DNA of 64,000 nt from CAZPWF01 sp964590725 (GTDB taxonomy: Bacteria > Patescibacteriota > Saccharimonadia > Saccharimonadales > JACQNP01), in NCBI GenBank assembly GCA_964590725.1, contig CAZPWF010000004.1:1-64000 (forward strand), in the 5' to 3' direction. The notes below the pieces were generated by a model. The model was not told the DNA's origin, ran no database searches, and worked only from the letters and a program-made list of their open reading frames with translations. Positions 1 to 8,331 of this stretch are shown here, one piece after another; position 1 is the first letter of the stretch; every line of letters begins with the position of its first letter. The translations under genes and the position numbers were made by a program.

Positions 1-7
1 TTTTTGC

Positions 8-13
8 TATAAT
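8..13 (+). promoter_or_regulatory. -10 box for leaderless Nudix gene
   Basis: A perfect TATAAT ends 6 nt before the ATG at 20. Transcription would therefore start at or next to the start codon. No Shine-Dalgarno sequence fits in this space. The same arrangement recurs at about twenty genes in the window. Confidence 0.7.
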
Positions 14-19
14 ATTTAC

Positions 20-496
20 ATGAAATCTCCTTCTAAAAAAGCAACCCTAATGTTTCTTGTTGAGGGGGATATGATTCTTCTTGCAATGAAAAAACGTGGG
101 TTCGGAAAAGGACGATGGAATGGTGTGGGCGGTAAACCGGAACCTAATGAATCTATAGAAAATGCTGCTATTCGTGAATGTCAAGAAGAGATAGGGGTGA
201 CACCCGGTAATTACCAACAAGTTGCGTCGCTCGACTTCTTTTTTCCTAATAATAAGTCAGACTGGGATCAGCAAGTTTTAGTTTATATATGCACTAAATG
301 GCAGGGGGATCCAATTGAAACCGAAGAGATGAAGCCAAGATGGTATAACATCAATGAAATACCTTACCAAGATATGTGGAAAGACGATAATTATTGGTTA
401 CCAGAGGTGATTAAGGGAAATTACGTAGAGGCGGTGTTTCGTTTCGACGAAAACGACGATGTTTTAGAGCACAAAGTAGAAGTAAAACCTATTTAA
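20..496 (+). CDS. Nudix hydrolase, MTH1/MutT-like
   Basis: The protein has 158 aa. A complete Nudix box runs from G38 to V60 (G-x5-E44-x7-R52-E53-x2-E56-E57-x-G59). The preceding stretch MKKRGFGKGRWNGVGGK closely resembles the substrate-binding segment of MTH1-type 8-oxo-dGTP diphosphatases. The likely role is hydrolysis of oxidised purine nucleoside triphosphates to monophosphates, which keeps the nucleotide pool clean. Family membership is read from the motif; substrate choice is inferred from the MTH1-like segment. The gene stands alone, with its own -10 box, upstream of the cytochrome bd genes. An oxidative-stress role would fit that neighbourhood, but co-regulation is not shown. Confidence 0.88.
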   Translation: MKSPSKKATLMFLVEGDMILLAMKKRGFGKGRWNGVGGKPEPNESIENAAIRECQEEIGVTPGNYQQVASLDFFFPNNKSDWDQQVLVYICTKWQGDPIETEEMKPRWYNINEIPYQDMWKDDNYWLPEVIKGNYVEAVFRFDENDDVLEHKVEVKPI

Positions 497-601
497 TCCA
501 GGCTTAGGCTGCCCTAAATATATCCCTATATAACGCTAGTACTTAAAAAATACATTTGCTACAATTATTATAAATACGTTTAATGTGGGGACGACAATTA
601 T

Positions 602-1930
602 ATGGAACATCTGAACGCGTCTAGAGTATTGATGGGGGATTCGCTAGCTTTCCATATTATTTTTGTTATGTTTGGCCTAACTTTGCCTATACTAGTGGTT
701 TGGTTTGAATGGTGGGGTCTATACAAAAAAGATAAAAAATCAGTCGAAACAGCATATTTCTGGTCAAAAATAATGGCACTGCTTGTAATCACAGGCGTAA
801 TTTCTGGTACAGTCATTGCGCTACAGATGTCGTTAGTGTGGCCGGGTATATTGAAATTTGGGGGCGAAGTTATTGGCTTGCCGTTCATGTTTGAAACTTA
901 TGCATTTTTGCTTGAAGCTGTATTTTTAGCTCTCTACCTGGTTACTTGGAAGAACAATAAGATCCCACGAGCATTGCATATCTTTTTTGGCATCATGGTT
1001 ATTATAGGTAGTACACTCAGTGCTTTTGCAATAACCAGTGTCAATGCCTGGATGAATTTACCAACAGGTTTCCAAATTATACAAGGTAAATTTCAAAATA
1101 TAGATGTATGGCAAGCAATGTTTTCGCCTACGTCACTTATTGAGTTTTTTCATTCCATGCCAGCCTATTACCTCGCATCTTCAACGATAATTGCATCTTT
1201 GTACGGAATCAAAATTTTGCGTTCAAGGCTCAAGGACAGGACCAGCGCTAAGCACAAATTTGACTGGGTTATTATTCAGAGGTTATTGATATTTTCGGTT
1301 GTTTGTATGATTACGCTTGTAATTACAGCAGATATAACAGGAAAATATTTGGCAAAGAACGAACCAGTTAAGTTTGCTGCTATTGAAATGGTAAACGATA
1401 CTGGTAATAATCTACCGTTCGTTTTTGGAGGAGTTCCTGATTCTAGCGGCAAGATTAATGGCCCGTATTTTATGATTCCGAGCGCATTAAGTGTTTTAGT
1501 AGGAGACGCCAGTAAAGACATAAAGGGTATTAATAGTTATCCTGAAAATATTCGACCACCAAGTTACATTCGTGCTTTGTTTAATATAAAGCTGACGCTT
1601 ATTGGCGTGCTCGTAATAGCTCTCATGATTTATCTTGTATTAAAGTTATGGAAACCTAGACTACTCGCTAAATCCGTAATCTTGGTTCCGCTAATTATTG
1701 TTGGCTTCATTGGGGTTGTCGTCGTCGAATTAGGATGGATGCTAACTGAAATTGGTAGGCAACCCTGGGCGGTAACAAATTATGTCACAACCGAGCAAGC
1801 TGTAACAAAAACAAACGATATATCAACATTTGGCTATATTTTTCCTCTAGCGTATGTTCTGCTATTCATAGTGACGATTCTAGCCTTACGTAAAATAATT
1901 AAGTCTAATAATGGGAAGACGACACAATGA
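602..1930 (+). CDS. cydA: Cytochrome bd ubiquinol oxidase subunit I
   Basis: The protein has 442 aa and about nine hydrophobic segments. Key family residues are visible: H18 and H184 match the haem-ligand histidines, E98 and E105 the paired glutamates of the oxygen site, and K257/E262 in PVKFAAIE match the quinol-loop pair. GWMLTEIGRQPW (378-389) is the signature after the Q loop. The length (about 520 aa in E. coli) indicates a short Q loop. The enzyme oxidises quinol and reduces O2 to water in the cytoplasmic membrane. The next gene starts inside its stop codon (ATGA), so the two are translationally coupled. No quinone-synthesis gene is nearby. A -10-like TACAAT lies upstream, with a leader of about 35 nt. 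Confidence 0.93.
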   Translation: MEHLNASRVLMGDSLAFHIIFVMFGLTLPILVVWFEWWGLYKKDKKSVETAYFWSKIMALLVITGVISGTVIALQMSLVWPGILKFGGEVIGLPFMFETYAFLLEAVFLALYLVTWKNNKIPRALHIFFGIMVIIGSTLSAFAITSVNAWMNLPTGFQIIQGKFQNIDVWQAMFSPTSLIEFFHSMPAYYLASSTIIASLYGIKILRSRLKDRTSAKHKFDWVIIQRLLIFSVVCMITLVITADITGKYLAKNEPVKFAAIEMVNDTGNNLPFVFGGVPDSSGKINGPYFMIPSALSVLVGDASKDIKGINSYPENIRPPSYIRALFNIKLTLIGVLVIALMIYLVLKLWKPRLLAKSVILVPLIIVGFIGVVVVELGWMLTEIGRQPWAVTNYVTTEQAVTKTNDISTFGYIFPLAYVLLFIVTILALRKIIKSNNGKTTQ

Positions 1931-2442
1931 TAAGCGCAATAATTCTTTTTGTAGTCCCAGTACTTTTATTTGTCATTGCATTTCTTTATGAAACGTACCT
2001 TAGTTTTTTACGTCTCAAAAAACCAAAGGCTGGCAAGGCGGGGTATGTCAACGCCACCTGGGAAGTGACCCATACGCTACTTGTTGCGGCTGTAGTTATG
2101 CTTGTTATGATGTTTACTTCATCAATAGAGGGTCTTTCTGCAGCTATATTTGTAGCTACATTTTTGGCGGCAGTCGCATTGGGCGTAAGGGCAGTACTAT
2201 ATATTTATATATTTTATGCTAGAGATAATAATATTAGAACAAACTGGATTGACTGGTCGTTTGCAATTACTCACATTATTGCGGCGATATTTCTTGTCAT
2301 TGTGGTGCTTCAAGCGCTATGGTTTATTTATAAAAACAATCCTGTAGCTAATACTCAGTTTTTGCCATATTTTATACCCGGCATGCTGCTCGTATTGGCA
2401 GTTACCTCTTTACCAATATTATTTCTTTATAAAACAAAATAG
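1927..2442 (+). CDS. Half-length subunit-II-like membrane protein coupled to cydA
   Basis: The protein has 171 aa and five predicted membrane helices (about 3-27, 48-66, 70-96, 107-130 and 145-166). It overlaps cydA by 4 nt (ATGA). It sits exactly where cydB belongs but is about half the length of normal CydB (around 340-380 aa), and I see no clear CydB signature. It could be a reduced subunit II, equivalent to one of the two four-helix halves of CydB, or a lineage-specific accessory subunit. The ORF is closed and is followed by an AT-rich spacer, so it is not a truncation at a gap. The functional link to CydA is inferred from the overlap; the molecular role is unproven. Confidence 0.6.
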   Translation: MISAIILFVVPVLLFVIAFLYETYLSFLRLKKPKAGKAGYVNATWEVTHTLLVAAVVMLVMMFTSSIEGLSAAIFVATFLAAVALGVRAVLYIYIFYARDNNIRTNWIDWSFAITHIIAAIFLVIVVLQALWFIYKNNPVANTQFLPYFIPGMLLVLAVTSLPILFLYKTK

Positions 2443-2532
2443 TAGTCTTTAGTTTTAGGCGGTTACTTAAAGAAGTAAAATTACTGTATTAAAACAGGGG
2501 TATTTTGATTCTTTTTTTGTTATTGTTAGGTA

Positions 2533-2964
2533 ATGAAATCTAAATCGAACACTTTTAATTCAAGACAGCTGTTCTTCAAGGAAGTGTTTGTAGGAACTTT
2601 GATTTATGCCGTCGTGCTAGGGTTATTTAATGACTACACTTCTATAGTCTATGCAAAAAGTTTCTCGACAATTTTATTAGCAGCCGTCGTACTCGAGATT
2701 CTTACATATTTAGCTTTCCTTCTTAAGGGACAAATAGTTGGTTGGCTAAAAAATCGTCAGGGTTTAATTTATAAAGTACTAATTTTTTTTTGCGTGTGGC
2801 TTGTTATGTTTCTATCAAAGTTCGTATTTATCTGGGTAATAGATATGCTATTTGGTAGCACAATTAATATTTATGGCTTCTTTGGAATATTGCTGGTTGT
2901 TTTATGCGTAACCATTGTTCACAAACTTGCAGACAAAGCATTTGTGCTACTCGGTGATAGTTAA
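2533..2964 (+). CDS. Four-helix membrane protein of unknown function
   Basis: The 143-aa product has four hydrophobic segments (about 19-38, 46-66, 81-103 and 110-132) joined by short basic loops. I recognise no family. A TATTGT box at 2521-2526 ends 6 nt before the ATG, in line with leaderless transcription. The gene follows the cytochrome bd pair by 90 bp but has its own start signal, so it need not belong to that operon. Confidence 0.6.
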   Translation: MKSKSNTFNSRQLFFKEVFVGTLIYAVVLGLFNDYTSIVYAKSFSTILLAAVVLEILTYLAFLLKGQIVGWLKNRQGLIYKVLIFFCVWLVMFLSKFVFIWVIDMLFGSTINIYGFFGILLVVLCVTIVHKLADKAFVLLGDS

Positions 2965-2994
2965 AACTTCATAACTAATATTTAAATTATGAAA

Positions 2995-3333
2995 TTATGG
3001 CGCGAGACGGGCTTTGTTGCTGGCTGCAATGTTTTCTGTACAGCTATATGTGATTTTGTAGTTACCATTATGTCCGCTAGAAACTGCCTTTTCTCGAGCT
3101 TTATTGTAGTTTTTATGACTTGGCGGGTAGTAATAATTTTCTAATTGAACACCTTCGATTCCATCATAGTGAATAATTGAAACATACGGGATACTACCAC
3201 AGTTTTTTATAAAATTTTGGAACGTAATATTATCTTCTTTAGACCACTGACTCTGTTTGTAAAATTTGTTTCCTGAATATGAAAAAATCAATAACAGTAT
3301 AAATACGACTATAAAAATAAGTATTTTCTTCAT
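2995..3333 (-). CDS. Small secreted or membrane-anchored hypothetical protein
   Basis: The frame is open further upstream, but the ATG at 3333 (MKKILIFIVVFILLLIFSYS) is the better start. It lies 7 nt after a TATAAT box with a TG extension (3341-3346, read on the minus strand) and opens with a signal peptide or anchor helix. The product is about 112 aa. Downstream of the helix are two cysteines (in NCGSIP and YSCTEN) that could form a disulfide outside the membrane. The family is not recognised. The gene is divergent from the glycosylase gene, and the two promoters share about 50 bp. Confidence 0.55.
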   Translation of the reverse strand: MKKILIFIVVFILLLIFSYSGNKFYKQSQWSKEDNITFQNFIKNCGSIPYVSIIHYDGIEGVQLENYYYPPSHKNYNKAREKAVSSGHNGNYKITYSCTENIAASNKARLAP

Positions 3334-3384
3334 GTTTATGATTATACCAGCACAGAAAAGTGGGTTTATTGATATGATAGAGAA
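3334..3384. promoter_or_regulatory. Divergent promoter pair
   Basis: This 51-bp space drives two genes. On the minus strand an extended -10 (TGG then TATAAT, 3341-3346) points to the ATG at 3333. On the plus strand TATGAT (3373-3378) ends 6 nt before the GTG at 3385. Both would yield leaderless mRNAs. The two promoters face away from each other and probably compete for polymerase. Confidence 0.55.
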
Positions 3385-4269
3385 GTGATTATTAAGCACA
3401 AAGCATCATTTAATCTAAGGAATCAAAACAGTTATTTTGGCGGCTGGCCAGTAATTAGTGACTCTGAAGAGGAATATTCAATTGTCATTGCGTTCCCTGT
3501 ACAAGGCTGGCAAGAATCAGCAGCCGTGGTTGTCTCGCAGGACAGAGAGGGCAAGTTGTACGTCGAAGCATTTGGTGCAATAAAGAGCTTTAAGCAGGCA
3601 ATAGAACAAGCTCTGAAAACCTTATCACTAGATGTCGATGATGAAGGTTGGGAGGAGGTCGGAGAGAATGATCAAATAATTTATGGTCTTCAAGAGAAAT
3701 ATAATTACTTACGTCCAGTATTGTTCCATTCTCCATATGAAGCTGCTGCCGGTTTCGTTATCGGCCAACGCATTTCAGTTAAACAGCGCCAAGCAATACA
3801 AAAGAAGATGGCAGATCAACTGGGTGAGAAGATTAATGTAAAAGGTCAAACGTTCTCGGCCTTTCCGTCACCTCAGGCACTGTTAGATATACATGAGTTC
3901 CCAAGTTTAAATCCAATTAAACTGCAGAGGCTTCACGGCATAGCAAATGCAGCACTTGACGGTAAATTAGATCGAGAATATTTGCTCAAGATGCCACACG
4001 ATCGAGCACTTAATGAATTACAAAAACTAGACGGTATTGGGCCATTCTACGCAAGCGGAATTCTGTACCGTGGCGCAGGGGTTGCTGATGACATTACAGA
4101 TGACAGTCTGACTAAATATGCAATCCAGCAAGCGTATAATCTGCCAAAAGAGCCGACTCAATCAGAAGTAATGAAGATTGCCGAGAATTGGCGCCCATAC
4201 AGAATGTGGTGTGAGGTTCTGATTCATATTTGGCTGAGAAGAGAAGTGGGTTTACCTAAAAGACGATGA
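3385..4269 (+). CDS. AlkA-like DNA-3-methyladenine glycosylase (HhH-GPD)
   Basis: The 294-aa protein starts with GTG. The C-terminal two thirds form an HhH-GPD fold. The helix-hairpin-helix lies in LQKLDGIGPFYASGIL, followed by an aspartate-rich stretch (VADDITDDSL) where AlkA-type enzymes carry the catalytic Asp. The N-terminal part matches the extra domain of AlkA-type enzymes rather than the Fe-S MutY or Nth types, and no Cys4 cluster is present. The expected activity is excision of alkylated purines in base excision repair. The start is supported by TATGAT 6 nt upstream. Substrate range cannot be read from the sequence. Confidence 0.82.
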   Translation: MIIKHKASFNLRNQNSYFGGWPVISDSEEEYSIVIAFPVQGWQESAAVVVSQDREGKLYVEAFGAIKSFKQAIEQALKTLSLDVDDEGWEEVGENDQIIYGLQEKYNYLRPVLFHSPYEAAAGFVIGQRISVKQRQAIQKKMADQLGEKINVKGQTFSAFPSPQALLDIHEFPSLNPIKLQRLHGIANAALDGKLDREYLLKMPHDRALNELQKLDGIGPFYASGILYRGAGVADDITDDSLTKYAIQQAYNLPKEPTQSEVMKIAENWRPYRMWCEVLIHIWLRREVGLPKRR

Positions 4270-4308
4270 TCTTATTATGTGCTTGACGTAAGCTATTTTA
4301 GTATCAGC

Positions 4309-5766
4309 TTATTGTAAGGCAGAGGTTAGACGAGCGATACTGTCTCGAAACTTATCAAAGAAAGGTCTGTTATGCCAGGTTGATGGATTAATTTTGTTTG
4401 ATTTACTTAAGTTGTATTTCTGAATTTTCTCCAGGTCCTTAACTACGCTCTTACTATATGCAACTACTATACATTCTAAGTCTAGTTCAAAAGAACGAAT
4501 GTCCATATTGCTAGATCCGATAACAGCAATATCATTGTCGATAGTCATATGTTTTGAGTGCAACAAAACAGGATATTTATATAGATATATCTTTACGCCA
4601 GCTTCCATTAGTTCTGCATAATATGAACGCTCGGCGTGTCCAACCATCCACTGATCCATAGCTTCTGAGTTAATAATCGTGACATCCACGCCTCGTCTAG
4701 CGGCTGATGTAATTGCATCTAGAATTGCCTCTTCTGGAACAAAGTAAGGGTTGGTTATGACAATTTTATTCTCTGCTTTATGTATAAGAGCGGCAAATAA
4801 TTTAGCATTATTTAGCGTGTTATAACCTGGTCCGCTTGGGACTATTTGTGCCAATACATCGCCAGTTTTTGCTGGCAGTTTTCGTTGCTTAGGGTCAGTT
4901 AATTTATTTAGTTTCTCCCCAGTTTCAAAATACCAATCTCCAGCAAATATCGCAGCACACTGTCGAACGATTGGGCCGGTCATCTTGGCTACAAGTTCGT
5001 CATAGTAAATGTCGTCTTTGCGATGATAAGTTCTGTCGATTAAGTTCTGGGAGCCGATATACGAAACTCGATCATCAATAACTACTATTTTGCGATGATT
5101 TCTAAGGTCTATTCGGTTATATTGTTTTAGGCGAAATTTTGGCGGCAACATTATATGCCACTCTACGCCTATATCTGTAAGTAACTGTTTCATTTCTTTT
5201 CGACGCGGATAGGCTCGATAGCCCATACCATCGAACATCAACCTAACTTTGACTCCTCGCTTAACGGCGGCTTCCATAGCATCAAACAAAGGTTGAGTAG
5301 TTTCATCTAACGCAATAATGAAGTATTCAATATGCACAAATTCTTTAGCTTTTTTGATTTCTGCGACTATATTATCGATGGCCTTATTATATTCTGGCAG
5401 GATTTCAAATTTATTACCTGCACGGGCAGGTAGTTTACCTAAAGAATGATTGAGCGAAACGATAGATTGTATTCGTTGTCTTTCTTCTTTGCTCAGTTGT
5501 TTAAGTTCGTCTTGATAGTCTGGAGTGGCTTTTTCAATCATATTATCGACCGATGCCTGTTGTAGTCGACGTTTTTTGGATAACTTGGGACTTCCGATAA
5601 CAATAAATAGTAATATACCTATTCCCGGTAGTAAGAAAATCACCAAAAGCCAAGCAATTGCAGAACTTGGTTTGCGTTTTCGTGGTATATATAGCAAAAA
5701 GCCAATTCGGATTGCCCAATCGATAATAAAGAAAATAACGGCAGAAAGTGTGATATTGTCTAACAT
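4309..5766 (-). CDS. cls: Cardiolipin synthase (PLD family)
   Basis: The 485-aa protein has two N-terminal membrane helices (about 5-25 and 35-60, PLDc_N type) and two phospholipase-D HKD motifs: H224-x-K226-x4-D231 and H403-x-K405-x4-D410, each followed by the usual G-S segment (IGSQN, IGSSN). It should join two phosphatidylglycerols into cardiolipin plus glycerol at the inner face of the membrane. The length is normal for bacterial Cls. A TATAAT with TG extension (5774-5779, minus strand) ends 7 nt before the ATG, so the gene is probably a leaderless single-gene unit. Confidence 0.93.
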   Translation of the reverse strand: MLDNITLSAVIFFIIDWAIRIGFLLYIPRKRKPSSAIAWLLVIFLLPGIGILLFIVIGSPKLSKKRRLQQASVDNMIEKATPDYQDELKQLSKEERQRIQSIVSLNHSLGKLPARAGNKFEILPEYNKAIDNIVAEIKKAKEFVHIEYFIIALDETTQPLFDAMEAAVKRGVKVRLMFDGMGYRAYPRRKEMKQLLTDIGVEWHIMLPPKFRLKQYNRIDLRNHRKIVVIDDRVSYIGSQNLIDRTYHRKDDIYYDELVAKMTGPIVRQCAAIFAGDWYFETGEKLNKLTDPKQRKLPAKTGDVLAQIVPSGPGYNTLNNAKLFAALIHKAENKIVITNPYFVPEEAILDAITSAARRGVDVTIINSEAMDQWMVGHAERSYYAELMEAGVKIYLYKYPVLLHSKHMTIDNDIAVIGSSNMDIRSFELDLECIVVAYSKSVVKDLEKIQKYNLSKSNKINPSTWHNRPFFDKFRDSIARLTSALQ

Positions 5767-5773
5767 TCTAAAG

Positions 5774-5779
5774 ATTATA
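5774..5779 (-). promoter_or_regulatory. Extended -10 box for cls
   Basis: TATAAT on the minus strand, preceded by TGC (the TGn extension), 7 nt before the cls start codon. No ribosome binding site fits between, so a leaderless mRNA is expected. Confidence 0.6.
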
Positions 5780-5874
5780 GCAGTATTTATGCACAGATAA
5801 AGGTTCTAATAATTGTTGCGCGTTACAAACAATAAGCATAAACTCTAGATATAACATAAGAGGAGATCATTATC

Positions 5875-6273
5875 ATGAAAGAGCGAAGCCCTATTGCGGT
5901 GCTTTTGTTACCATTCGTAACATTCGGTATCTATAGTATTTACTGGATGGTAGTAACAAAGGGTGAGATGAATGAAAGAGGAGCAACTATTCCAACCGCG
6001 TGGCTTATCATTGTACCTTTTGTAAACATATGGTGGATGTGGAAATATTCAGAAGGCGTTGATCATGTTACTGCAAGTAAAATGAGCGGTGTATTAGCTT
6101 TTATTTTGCTTTGGTTTTTGGGCCCAATTGCCAATGCGATTATCCAAGATTCGTTCAATAAAGTTGGTGGATCGCCAGTTGCGGCTGCAGAATCCAATTC
6201 TTCAGCCACGATTCCAGAAGAATCTGCTTCACCAGAATCTACACCTCCGACCACTCCGTCGGTATCTGGCTAG
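5875..6273 (+). CDS. DUF4234 membrane protein with acidic, Pro/Ser/Thr-rich tail
   Basis: The 132-aa protein matches the DUF4234 pattern: GIYSIYWMV...EMN near the N-terminus, then a central helix with WWMWKYSEGVDHVT, and a closing IIQDSFNKV. Three membrane helices are likely within residues 1-90. The last 35 residues are low-complexity Ser/Pro/Glu/Thr. A clear Shine-Dalgarno (AGGAGA) precedes the ATG, which contrasts with the leaderless neighbours. Function is unknown for the family. A longer relative lies at 8332-8916, so the family is duplicated within 3 kb. A hairpin with a T-run follows the gene. Confidence 0.75.
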   Translation: MKERSPIAVLLLPFVTFGIYSIYWMVVTKGEMNERGATIPTAWLIIVPFVNIWWMWKYSEGVDHVTASKMSGVLAFILLWFLGPIANAIIQDSFNKVGGSPVAAAESNSSATIPEESASPESTPPTTPSVSG

Positions 6274-6295
6274 TATTTTCCCCATACTAGTTATT

Positions 6296-6323
6296 AAAAA
6301 GCACTCGTCGGTGGGTGCTTTTT
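6296..6323 (+). terminator. Rho-independent terminator
   Basis: AAAAAGCAC (6296-6304) pairs with GTGCTTTTT (6315-6323) across a 10-nt loop. The 3' arm ends in a T-run. It closes the DUF4234 transcription unit before comEC. Confidence 0.75.
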
Positions 6324-6371
6324 AAGTTGCTCGTGCTTGCATCTAGTTACTAGCTGTTTTACATATAAGAC

Positions 6372-7121
6372 ATGCGAAAAGCNNNNNNNNNNNNNNNNNN
6401 NNNNNNNNNNNNNNNNNNNNNNNNNNNNNNNNNNNNNNNNNNNNNNNNNNNNNNNNNNNNNNNNNNNNNNNNNNNNNNNNNNTCTATTGTAAGGGCGACG
6501 ATAGTATGCGCTCTGAGTCTTATTACCTGGTATTATGGCCGAACTATAAGACCACTACTAGTTTTGTTACTTACTGCCAGCATTACTGCCTTTTGGTATC
6601 CTATATATTTGTGGTCGGATATTGGATGGTATCTTTCGTTTTTGGCATTTTTCGGTGTTTTAATTCTTGCACCGCTATTGAGTAAGAGATTGTTTAAAAA
6701 ACAGCCAAAACCAATCACCCAGGTTGTTATAGAAAGTGCATGTGCTCAGATTATGACTTTGCCGATTATTTTGTATATATTTAATCAATCATCAATTATA
6801 GCGCTAGTTACAAATGTTTTAGTCGTGCCCTTACTGCCGTTTGCGATGCTAGTTACTCTTATTGCGGGAATAGTAGGCATGGCAATGCCGAGTATGGCAA
6901 TTATTGCTTTGCCGGCCCGAATTGTATTGACGTATATTCTTGACGTAGCGCATGTTTTCTCAAAAATTCCAGGTATTGTTATGACTGCGAAAATCTCGGC
7001 TGTTATGATGTGCGCTATGTATGCTGGAATAGCATTATTGAGTCTCATGATGTGGCACAAAAATACAAAAGATTATGATACAATAACAGATGAAAACATC
7101 TATAAAATGGAGCCAATATAA
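6372..7121 (+). CDS. comEC: ComEC/Rec2-family DNA uptake channel, interrupted by assembly gap
   Basis: Only the part after the gap (from 6483) can be read with confidence. It holds about 212 residues of the ComEC competence domain: SIVRATIVCALSL, then DIGWYLSFLAFFGVLILAP and several further membrane helices. ComEC forms the inner-membrane channel for single-stranded DNA during natural transformation. The 11 bases before the gap open with ATG and may be its true start or may belong to something else. A full ComEC needs several hundred more residues, so the 100-N gap must hide much more than 100 bp; the in-frame join is accidental. It ends in TAATG, overlapping yebC by 1 nt. Pilus genes nearby fit a DNA-uptake role. 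Confidence 0.75.
   Translation: MRKXXXXXXXXXXXXXXXXXXXXXXXXXXXXXXXXXXSIVRATIVCALSLITWYYGRTIRPLLVLLLTASITAFWYPIYLWSDIGWYLSFLAFFGVLILAPLLSKRLFKKQPKPITQVVIESACAQIMTLPIILYIFNQSSIIALVTNVLVVPLLPFAMLVTLIAGIVGMAMPSMAIIALPARIVLTYILDVAHVFSKIPGIVMTAKISAVMMCAMYAGIALLSLMMWHKNTKDYDTITDENIYKMEPI
6383..6482. other. Assembly gap (100 N) in comEC
   Basis: Exactly 100 N, a placeholder length. The missing DNA should encode most of the N-terminal half of ComEC, so the real distance is unknown. Confidence 0.95.
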
Positions 7122-7852
7122 TGTCTGGTCATTCTAAATGGGAAACAATCAAGCGACAAAAAGGTGCTAATGATGCTAAGCGCGGAGCTATATTTACAAA
7201 GCTAGGAAATGCTATCGCTATTGCGGCTCGAGCTGGCGCAGACCCGGATATGAACTTTGCGCTTCGTATGGCTATTGATAAAGCCAAAGCTGCTAATATG
7301 CCAACTGCAAACATTCAAAGATCAATCGATCGCGGATCTGGTAAGCTCGGTGGTGAGCAGATTCAGGAAGTACTGTACGAAGGCTATGGCTCTGGCGGCG
7401 TTGCGGTATTAGTAGAGTGTGCGACCGATAATCTTAACAGAACTTACCCAGAAGTTCGTCTAGCATTTAGTAAGCATGGTGGAAATATTGCTGAAAAGGG
7501 TGCTGTTGCTTTTCAGTTTGCTAGAAAAGGTATGATTCGTGCAGTCGGATCTGGTGATGATTTTGTTTTGGCGGCACTAGATGCCGGAGCGTTGGATGTG
7601 ATAGAAGAAGGAGCTGAGTCGATTGTGTACACTGACCCCAAAGAGCTAGCAAAAGTTCGAGATGGACTAAAGAGCGCAGATATAGAGGTTTTGGAGGCAA
7701 GTTTAACGTATGTACCCAATAATACTGTAGAAATCAACGATCGCGAAACAGCGGGTAAGATTATGCGAATGATGGATGCTCTTGATGATCTAGACGACGT
7801 GACAGCGACTCATGTAAATTTTGATATTCCCGAAGAACTCTTGGCTGCATAG
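7121..7852 (+). CDS. yebC: YebC/PmpR (TACO1) family regulator
   Basis: The 243-aa protein starts with the family signature MSGHSKWETIKRQKGANDAK and keeps the normal length and three-domain layout. Family members have been described as transcription regulators and as factors that help ribosomes through difficult stretches. The gene starts inside the comEC stop (TAATG) and ruvC follows after 3 nt. The yebC-ruvC neighbourhood is common across bacteria and often continues with ruvAB, as it nearly does here. Confidence 0.93.
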   Translation: MSGHSKWETIKRQKGANDAKRGAIFTKLGNAIAIAARAGADPDMNFALRMAIDKAKAANMPTANIQRSIDRGSGKLGGEQIQEVLYEGYGSGGVAVLVECATDNLNRTYPEVRLAFSKHGGNIAEKGAVAFQFARKGMIRAVGSGDDFVLAALDAGALDVIEEGAESIVYTDPKELAKVRDGLKSADIEVLEASLTYVPNNTVEINDRETAGKIMRMMDALDDLDDVTATHVNFDIPEELLAA

Positions 7853-7855
7853 AAT

Positions 7856-8329
7856 ATGAGGATTCTTGGAATCGATCCGGGAACTGGCATTTTGGGGTTT
7901 GGCGTTATTGATTATGACGGCAAGACTACCAGACTTGTTGATGCTGGGGTTATACGTACGCCAGTTAAGGAGGAAGATAGTGTCAGGCTGGAGACTATCT
8001 ACGACGAGCTTCACGAAATAATAGTAGAGCTAAAACCGCAAATAATGTCAGTCGAAAAGTTATTTTTCGCGCAGAACGTTACAACTGCTATGACGGTAGC
8101 GCAGGCAAGAGGAGTAGTATTGCTTTGCGGCAAGCAACACAAGTTGGATTTATTTGAATACACGCCACTCCAGATTAAGCAGGCGATTACAGGTTACGGG
8201 CGTGCTGACAAAAAGCAAATACAGGAAATGGTACGTGTTATTTTAGGACTAAAAGATGTTCCACGACCAGATGATTGCGCTGATGCGCTGGCTGCAGCAA
8301 TCTGCCACAGTATGACAATAAGGGTTTAA
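7856..8329 (+). CDS. ruvC: Crossover junction endodeoxyribonuclease RuvC
   Basis: The 157-aa protein has the four acidic catalytic positions of RuvC: D7 in GIDPGT, E67 in SVEKLFF, and D140/D143 in PDDCADALA. It cleaves Holliday junctions made during recombination, working with RuvAB. It is the last gene of the comEC-yebC-ruvC unit, starting 3 nt after yebC. It converges with the DUF4234 gene on the other strand, with only 2 nt between the stop codons. Confidence 0.95.
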   Translation: MRILGIDPGTGILGFGVIDYDGKTTRLVDAGVIRTPVKEEDSVRLETIYDELHEIIVELKPQIMSVEKLFFAQNVTTAMTVAQARGVVLLCGKQHKLDLFEYTPLQIKQAITGYGRADKKQIQEMVRVILGLKDVPRPDDCADALAAAICHSMTIRV

Positions 8330-8331
8330 TT

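Noticed and set aside
598..888. Antisense ORFs over cydA and many other genes
   Set aside because: They lie opposite strong coding sequences and have no promoter, ribosome site or family signal. They were treated as shadows throughout.
3385..4269. Nth/MutY-type glycosylase
   Set aside because: No Fe-S cluster cysteines at the C-terminus; the N-terminal part and the acidic motif fit AlkA better.
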